The translations under genes and the position numbers were made by a program. A stretch of DNA of 64,000 bases from Thermanaerothrix solaris (GTDB taxonomy: Bacteria > Chloroflexota > Anaerolineae > Anaerolineales > Anaerolineaceae). This document shows positions 59,372 to 64,000 of the stretch, piece by piece. Numbering within the stretch: position 1 is the first letter of the stretch; each line of letters opens with the position of its first letter. Under the pieces are notes generated by a model. That model was not told where the DNA came from and searched no databases. It was given only the letters and a program-made list of their open reading frames with translations. Where the stretch lies: assembly GCF_032334255.1 (NCBI RefSeq), contig NZ_JAUHMF010000001.1, positions 806,001-870,000 of the forward strand, given 5' to 3'.

Positions 59372-61129
59372 TTACATCGCCTCAGGGGCGCTAATCCCAA
59401 GCAAAGCCAGACCCACTTCCAGTGCCTGGCGTGCAGCCGCTACCAAACGGAGCCGGAATGAACGAACCTCCGGTTCGGCTTGTAAGACCGGACATTGGGT
59501 GTAAAAATCATTGAATACGCGCGCCAATTCATATATAAGATTAGAGATAAGCAACGGACGAAATTCTGCCGCCGCGCGTTGGATCTCACCCGGTAAACGC
59601 GAAATCAAATCCACTAACTCAATTTCTGGGGTGGTTAATTCATGAGACGGAAGGGTAGAGGGTGGTACCTCAAAGTTCACCTTGCGCAGGATGCTACCGG
59701 CTCGAACATAGGCATATTGAATGTAAGGCGCTGCCTGTCCATTGATATCCAGTGCGCTCTCCCAGTCAAACGTCACGATTTTGGTATTATCCCGTGAAAG
59801 CATAGAATACTTAATCGCGCCCAAGGCCACTGCATGGGCGATCGCCTGTTGTTTCTCGGCGGGTAACTCCGGATTCTTTACCTGCACGATTTCTAAGGCT
59901 CGCCGTGTTGCCTCACGAACGAGGTCTTCCAATAGCACCACCGTCCCCTCACGTGAAGACATCGTTACATTGCCGGGCAGGTTGACAATTTCATAGGCCA
60001 AATGGTAACACCTGCTTGCCCATTCATATCCCATCAACTCTAGCGTTTTAAAAATCTGTTGCAGGTAAAGGGTCTGGCGCACATCCACAACATAAATAGA
60101 GCGCACCAAATCATATTCCTGGAATTTTAAAATGGCCAAGGCCAGATCTTTGGTGGCGTAAAGCGATGTCCCATCCGAACGCAAAACAACCAGGGTGCGA
60201 TATTTGTCTTGGGTGCCCAAGAGTTCATCCAGAGGAACAACCACCGGACCCTCAGGCCGTTCATCGCGCGCAATACCCCGCCGGATTAACTCTTCCACCA
60301 ATTTAATACCGGGTTCTTCGACTTCGCTTTCAAAATAGACACGATCAAAATGAACTCCCAACAAGGCATAGATCTGGTCGAACCCCTCCAATGACCACTG
60401 ACGTGTCTTTTGCCACAGGGCTAAGATTTCGGGATCACGTTGATGCCAGCGCGCAAAAAGGGCACGTACTTGCGGTTCTACTGAAGGATCTTCTTCATAG
60501 CGCCGATCCGCCTCAGCATAAAGATCTCCCATCCAACGCGTCTTATCTTCACCGGGTTCCTCACCAGCATGATAGGTCATATAATTCCATAACCACTTGA
60601 TGACATGAAGGCCAATATCCCCGATGTAATTAGCCCGTATAACCTCATAGCCCGCGAATTCCAAGATATTTGAGATCGCCGTACCGAGAATAACATTCCT
60701 GAGGTGACCCACATGAAAAGCCTTGTGAGTGTTGGGCTGTGAAAATTCCACCATCACCTTTTCGCCTCGTGAAGCCGTCCGCCCGAACGTTCGCCCCTGC
60801 TCCAGAACAGTATCTACCACTCTTTGGGCATAGCGGTCGGGTGAAAAGTGAAGATTCAGGTAACCATTAACTGCCTCGATTTGAGAAAAACCTTCTATTT
60901 CACCCAGAAAAGCAGCGATTGCCGCAGCGAGTTCCTGTGCCCGTTGATTGACCTTGACCGCTTTTCCCTGACGGGCTTCCTGAGCCGCTAACTGAAAAAA
61001 AGAGGTCGAAATGCCCCAATGGCCGGCAAAGGGGATCCACTTCCATTGAATTTGGGGTTCAGGCAACCCATTTTGCGCGCAATACTGACGAATTTTTTCT
61101 TCAACTAAGTATTGTTCACGTTCAAACAT
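59372..61129 (-). CDS. argS: Arginyl-tRNA synthetase
   Basis: About 585 residues, a class I synthetase charging tRNA-Arg. The N-terminal additional domain is followed by SQPNTHKAFHVGHLRN (HIGH motif as HVGH), GDIGLHVIKWLWNYM, TSLYATKDLALA, and NVTMSSREGTVV (the KMSK-equivalent). The C-terminal anticodon domain ends LLGISAPEAM as usual (LLGI.APE.M). ATG 61129 is the likelier start; a TTG at 61189 would add 20 residues that overlap two TATAAT boxes. Confidence 0.95.
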   Translation of the reverse strand: MFEREQYLVEEKIRQYCAQNGLPEPQIQWKWIPFAGHWGISTSFFQLAAQEARQGKAVKVNQRAQELAAAIAAFLGEIEGFSQIEAVNGYLNLHFSPDRYAQRVVDTVLEQGRTFGRTASRGEKVMVEFSQPNTHKAFHVGHLRNVILGTAISNILEFAGYEVIRANYIGDIGLHVIKWLWNYMTYHAGEEPGEDKTRWMGDLYAEADRRYEEDPSVEPQVRALFARWHQRDPEILALWQKTRQWSLEGFDQIYALLGVHFDRVYFESEVEEPGIKLVEELIRRGIARDERPEGPVVVPLDELLGTQDKYRTLVVLRSDGTSLYATKDLALAILKFQEYDLVRSIYVVDVRQTLYLQQIFKTLELMGYEWASRCYHLAYEIVNLPGNVTMSSREGTVVLLEDLVREATRRALEIVQVKNPELPAEKQQAIAHAVALGAIKYSMLSRDNTKIVTFDWESALDINGQAAPYIQYAYVRAGSILRKVNFEVPPSTLPSHELTTPEIELVDLISRLPGEIQRAAAEFRPLLISNLIYELARVFNDFYTQCPVLQAEPEVRSFRLRLVAAARQALEVGLALLGISAPEAM

Positions 61130-61153
61130 GTGGCTGATGCCTCGGTATTCAGG

Positions 61154-61159
61154 ATTATA
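61154..61159 (-). promoter_or_regulatory. -10 box upstream of argS
   Basis: TATAATCC on the minus strand ends 24 bases before ATG 61129. A second TATAAT (61199-61194) lies further upstream. Both fall in the stretch that would be coding if the TTG start at 61189 were used. Confidence 0.4.
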
Positions 61160-61244
61160 CAAATACACTTTTGTCTTGTCGAAAGGCAAGCCGATTATAT
61201 CATAGGCCTTTATCGCCGATTCTTAGATAAGTCGGTAGGAACAT

Positions 61245-61272
61245 AAATAAGCGGGAGACCAATGCTCCCGCT
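61245..61272 (-). terminator. Terminator after rpsT
   Basis: On the minus strand AGCGGGAG and CTCCCGCT form an 8-bp stem (loop of 7) followed by TTATTTATG, about 40 bases after the rpsT stop. Confidence 0.7.
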
Positions 61273-61312
61273 CACCTCGAGGCGAATAGAAGATAAAAAG
61301 AGAATGCTTTAA

Positions 61313-61588
61313 TTAGACCGCTTTGTTAAGCAAAGCGGCAAAGCGTTTCATCAAGCGGCTTTTCCGGCGCGCAGCATTGTTTTTATGAATAATCCCTTTC
61401 TCAGCCGCTTTATCCAGCGCTTTTTGAGCGCGAAGCACAGCCGCACGGGCTTCATCGAGATTACCGCTTTCAATTGCTGCGTTAGCCTTTCGAATAAACG
61501 TGCGCGCTGATCCACGATAAACCCGGTTGCGCAGGCGTCGCTTTTCATTCTGCCGATTGCGTTTGATTTGAGACTTGATGTTAGCCAA
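61313..61588 (-). CDS. rpsT: 30S ribosomal protein S20
   Basis: A 91-residue basic ribosomal protein that binds 16S rRNA early in 30S assembly. ANIKSQIKRNRQNEKRRLRNR at the start and KGIIHKNNAARRKSRLMKRFAAL near the end are standard. The start is a TTG at 61588, 8 bases after GGAGG; TTG is also used for S20 in E. coli (UUG), where it helps autoregulation. It is a single-gene unit with its own terminator. Confidence 0.95.
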   Translation of the reverse strand: MANIKSQIKRNRQNEKRRLRNRVYRGSARTFIRKANAAIESGNLDEARAAVLRAQKALDKAAEKGIIHKNNAARRKSRLMKRFAALLNKAV

Positions 61589-61691
61589 AGCCCATCCTCC
61601 ATCAGTTTAACTTTCGGAAGCCGATTTTACCAGAAGAACCTCAATTCGTCTAGGAAAATCTCGAACTCAAGTGTGGTAAACCGCGCCCTTA

Positions 61692-61727
61692 TAAAAAATC
61701 AGCCCCGGAAACTTGTCCGGGGCTGAT
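61692..61727 (-). terminator. Intrinsic terminator after pgk
   Basis: On the minus strand ATCAGCCCCGG (61727-61717) and CCGGGGCTGAT (61708-61698) form a perfect 11-bp stem, loop of 8, followed by a run of six T. It closes the gap-pgk transcript. Confidence 0.92.
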
Positions 61728-61739
61728 CGGTGTACATAC

Positions 61740-62915
61740 TTATTTATCCAATAGTGCGGCAACGCCGGGCAGTACCAAACCCTCCAACATTTCCAGAGAT
61801 GCACCACCGCCAGTTGAGATATGGGTGATCTTATCGGCCAAACCCGACTGGTTGATAGCCTGCACCGACTCGCCACCGCCGATGATGCTCACCGCGCCAC
61901 TTTCTGCCACAGCGCGTGCGATACCGAATGTGCCCTGAGCAAACTTCGGAAACTCAAAAACACCCATCGGGCCGTTCCACACCACCGTGCCCGCTCCGGC
62001 AATCACTTTGCTATACGCCTCCACGGTTTGCGGCCCAATATCCAATACCCGCCAGCCTTCCGGCACCGGCCCAACTGGCATCACCTTCGACTCTGCTTCG
62101 GCGTCAAAGCGATCTGCGATCACTACATCTACCGGCAGATACAGGCGCTCACCGCCCTCTGCCAGCAAGGACTTGGCAGTTTCGAGTGCCTCATCCTCAA
62201 CCAACGAATCACCCATCGGGATACCCTTGGCTTTGAAGAAAGTATTCGCCATCCCACCGCCGATCAAAATGGCATCCGCTTTCTTCAAGAGATTGCGGAT
62301 AACACCGATTTTGTCGCTGATCTTGGCGCCACCCAGGATCGCCACAAAGGGGCGCTTGGGATTTTCAATCGCCTCACCCAGGTATTTGATTTCTTTCTCC
62401 ATCAGGAAGCCCGCCACCGCCGGCAGGTAATGTGCAATTCCTTCGGTGGAAGCGTGAGCGCGATGAGCGGAGCCAAAGGCATCGTTCACATAAATGTCCG
62501 CCAACGCAGCCAGGGCTTTCGCCATCTCAGGATCATTCTTTTCTTCCTCGGGATGGAAACGGGTGTTCTCTAACAAGAGGACTTCCCCTGGTTTGAGTGC
62601 TTTAGCGGCTTCCTCAGCCACCGGCCCAATACAATCTTCTGCAAATTTCACCGGCTTCCCCAGCAGGTTGGCCAGATAATCCGCCACCGGTTTAAGGGAA
62701 TATTTAGGATCCGGGCCTCCTTTTGGACGACCCAAATGGGAAGCAAGTATGACCGCCGCGCCTTGATCTAATAGATACTGAATGGTCGGCAACGCTGCAC
62801 GAATGCGCGTATCATCCCCAACCACACCGTCTTTAATAGGAACGTTGAAATCTACACGCACGAACACGCGTTTGCCCTTAACATCAACATCTCGAATTGT
62901 CTTCTTGTTGAACAT
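61740..62915 (-). CDS. pgk: Phosphoglycerate kinase
   Basis: A 391-residue glycolytic kinase. RVFVRVDFNVPIKDG, ILASHLGRPKG, LLLENTRFHPEEEKND, VNDAFGSAHRAHAST and VVWNGPMGVFEFPKFAQGT with the ATP-site GGGESVQA are all diagnostic; STGGGASLEMLEG closes the chain. ATG 62915 lies after GGGAGGG; an in-frame start at 62930 covers that site and is unlikely. It follows gap on the same strand and is closed by a strong terminator. Confidence 0.97.
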   Translation of the reverse strand: MFNKKTIRDVDVKGKRVFVRVDFNVPIKDGVVGDDTRIRAALPTIQYLLDQGAAVILASHLGRPKGGPDPKYSLKPVADYLANLLGKPVKFAEDCIGPVAEEAAKALKPGEVLLLENTRFHPEEEKNDPEMAKALAALADIYVNDAFGSAHRAHASTEGIAHYLPAVAGFLMEKEIKYLGEAIENPKRPFVAILGGAKISDKIGVIRNLLKKADAILIGGGMANTFFKAKGIPMGDSLVEDEALETAKSLLAEGGERLYLPVDVVIADRFDAEAESKVMPVGPVPEGWRVLDIGPQTVEAYSKVIAGAGTVVWNGPMGVFEFPKFAQGTFGIARAVAESGAVSIIGGGESVQAINQSGLADKITHISTGGGASLEMLEGLVLPGVAALLDK

Positions 62916-62939
62916 GATTCCCTCCCACATTTAGAAGAT

Positions 62940-62982
62940 GGTCATGCGCAACCCCGAGGTGTTTCTAAGGTCGCGCATGACC
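62940..62982 (-). repeat. Inverted repeat between gap and pgk
   Basis: GGTCATGCGC (62940-62949) and GCGCATGACC (62973-62982) are a perfect 10-bp inverted repeat with a 23-base spacer. It may be an mRNA hairpin that adjusts the gap-to-pgk ratio. No T run follows. Confidence 0.5.
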
Positions 62983-63005
62983 TGAGTTTCAAGAGCGGCA
63001 TTCGA

Positions 63006-64000
63006 CTATAACGATTTTGCCATTAACGCGGCCAGGTCAGCGGTGCGGCAGGAGTAACCCCACTCGTTATCGTACCAGGCCACCACTTTGACCAGATTGC
63101 CACCCATGACCATGTTCGAGGGCAAGTCAATAATGGAAGAGCGGGAGTCGCCTTTGAAGTCCATCGAAACCAGCGGCTCATTATAGCCACCATTGGTGAC
63201 ACCCAGGATGCCCTTGAGCGGACCATTCGCCGCATCAATGAAGACCTGATTGAGTTCTTCCTTGGTGGTGGGTTTTTCCACCGTTGCAACAAAGTCCACG
63301 ATTGAAACCGTGGGGGTGGGCACGCGCAGGGCATAACCGTCAAATTTGCCCTTCAAATCGGGGATGACCAACGCCACTGCCTTAGCCGCGCCGGTGGTCG
63401 TGGGGATAATGTTAAGGCCAGCCGAGCGGGAGCGGCGCATTTCTTTCTTGTGCCCCTGATCCAAGATCACCTGATCGTTCGTATATGAGTGAATGGTCAC
63501 CATCACCGCATTAAGGATCTTGAAGTGATCATGGACCACCTTTGCCGCCGGCGCCAAGCAGTTGGTGGTGCAGGAGGCATTGGAGACCACATGATGTTTT
63601 GCGGGGTCATACATATTTTCGTTGACGCCGAGGACAATTGTAATATCCTCGTTCTTTGCCGGTGCGCTAATGATGACCTTCTTCGCACCGCCCTTATCAA
63701 TGTGAACGCGAGCACCAGGCTTGCCCTTCGCCGGATCGCCCAAAGCATCGGTGAAGACACCCGTGGACTCGATCACAATGTCTACACCCAGATCCTTCCA
63801 TGGCAGGTTGCCCGGATCTTTCTCGGCAAACACCTTGATGCGCCGCCCGTCAATGACAATATCCCCATCTACCACCTCCACGCTACCCGGGTAAATTCCG
63901 TAGGTGGAGTCAAACTTGAATAGATGCGCATTCTGCTTCGCATCGAACAGATCATTGACCGCTACGACTTCCAGGTCATTGGGGTAACGCTCAAGGATGG
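63006..64000 (-). CDS. gap: Glyceraldehyde-3-phosphate dehydrogenase (N-terminus beyond window)
   Basis: The frame runs from the right edge to TAG at 63006 and gives about 330 residues; the first few tens, with the NAD-binding GFGRIGR, are outside. The visible part starts ILERYPNDLEVVAVND and has HLFKFDSTYGIYPG, the active-site SNASCTTNCLAP, IHSYTNDQ, RSRSAGLNIIPTTTGAAKAV and WYDNEWGYSCR. It oxidises glyceraldehyde-3-phosphate in glycolysis. It is upstream of pgk in one operon, the usual order. An internal ATG at 63881 is not the start. Confidence 0.96.
   Translation of the reverse strand, partial: ILERYPNDLEVVAVNDLFDAKQNAHLFKFDSTYGIYPGSVEVVDGDIVIDGRRIKVFAEKDPGNLPWKDLGVDIVIESTGVFTDALGDPAKGKPGARVHIDKGGAKKVIISAPAKNEDITIVLGVNENMYDPAKHHVVSNASCTTNCLAPAAKVVHDHFKILNAVMVTIHSYTNDQVILDQGHKKEMRRSRSAGLNIIPTTTGAAKAVALVIPDLKGKFDGYALRVPTPTVSIVDFVATVEKPTTKEELNQVFIDAANGPLKGILGVTNGGYNEPLVSMDFKGDSRSSIIDLPSNMVMGGNLVKVVAWYDNEWGYSCRTADLAALMAKSL

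Noticed and set aside
61821..62573. A 250-codon plus-strand frame inside pgk
   Set aside because: It is fully antisense to a clear phosphoglycerate kinase and has no binding site or family resemblance.
1..64000. CRISPR arrays, tRNA or rRNA genes, transposases, integrases
   Set aside because: I looked through the gaps for regular repeats, cloverleaf ends and typical mobile-gene proteins and saw none; nearly all of the sequence is filled by recognisable genes. A covariance-model search would be needed to exclude small RNAs fully.

Overview
The window is a gene-dense piece of a bacterial chromosome: protein genes on both strands, mean gaps of a few tens of bases, and many ATGA start/stop overlaps. 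No rRNA, tRNA, CRISPR array, transposase, integrase or phage gene is visible. The content is mostly core and housekeeping: hrcA-grpE-dnaK-dnaJ-prmA under a perfect CIRCE element, gap-pgk, rpsT, argS, obg-nadD, tgt, udk, the tsaE/tsaB/rimI tRNA-modification group, a full liv amino-acid transporter and dTDP-rhamnose synthesis. The mix of liv transporter genes, DUF4129-DUF58-MoxR, DUF951, galactokinase, a COG2403 P-loop protein and a family 4 uracil-DNA glycosylase, at middling GC, suggests an Anaerolineae-like member of Chloroflexota. That placement is an inference from gene families, not from a marker-gene search.

Layout. 1-1.7 kb: end of an unknown gene, an aldo/keto reductase with a terminator, and a small membrane protein. 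1.75-8.3 kb: divergent promoters, then livK-livH-livM-livG-livF and a PflX-like radical SAM gene. 8.3-14 kb: glycogen debranching enzyme, a second aldo/keto reductase, a Rel-like stringent-response protein with a degenerate synthetase site, and slyD with a terminator. 14-26.1 kb: a surface-polysaccharide region. rfbC-rfbB-rfbA-rfbD, a Wzz-like protein and an O-antigen-ligase-like protein run rightward. A GT-C-like membrane protein, a GT4 glycosyltransferase, a Wzx-like flippase, a nucleotide-sugar epimerase and a dehydrogenase run leftward to meet them. 26.1-29.9 kb (minus): uracil-DNA glycosylase, rimI, tsaB, tsaE, an MGDG-synthase-like glycosyltransferase and a DUF951 protein. 29.9-36.2 kb: M50 protease, a TyrA-like dehydrogenase, ferredoxin, galK, a phosphoribosyltransferase, DUF2905, nicotinate phosphoribosyltransferase and prmA. 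36.2-41.1 kb: the HrcA-controlled chaperone cluster. 41.2-46.3 kb (plus): SLC13-type transporter with TrkA-C domains, tgt, uppP, udk and a YqaA-like membrane protein. 46.3-51.3 kb (minus): DUF4129, DUF58, MoxR, an S-adenosylmethionine hydroxide-adenosyltransferase family protein and a SET-domain protein. 51.4-56.1 kb (plus): a possible 50-residue ORF, dodecin, an EamA transporter, and a four-gene operon of ECF sigma factor, zinc-finger anti-sigma, adhesin-like membrane protein and toast-rack-like exported protein. 56.1-64 kb (minus): nadD, obg, the COG2403 protein, argS, rpsT, pgk and the 5'-truncated gap.

The most interesting points are these. The uracil-DNA glycosylase ends in QLSLF, an exact match to the bacterial sliding-clamp binding consensus. 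The Rel-like protein keeps its hydrolase metal ligands but has lost several synthetase-site residues. A set of promoters shares the octamer TATAATCC, and two genes sit exactly 7 bases after TATAAT, which implies leaderless mRNAs. A 15-base palindrome lies at the predicted start point of the nicotinate phosphoribosyltransferase gene. The sigma/anti-sigma/exported-sensor operon may be an uncharacterised envelope-stress module. I saw no clear multi-gene defence or otherwise wholly new system.
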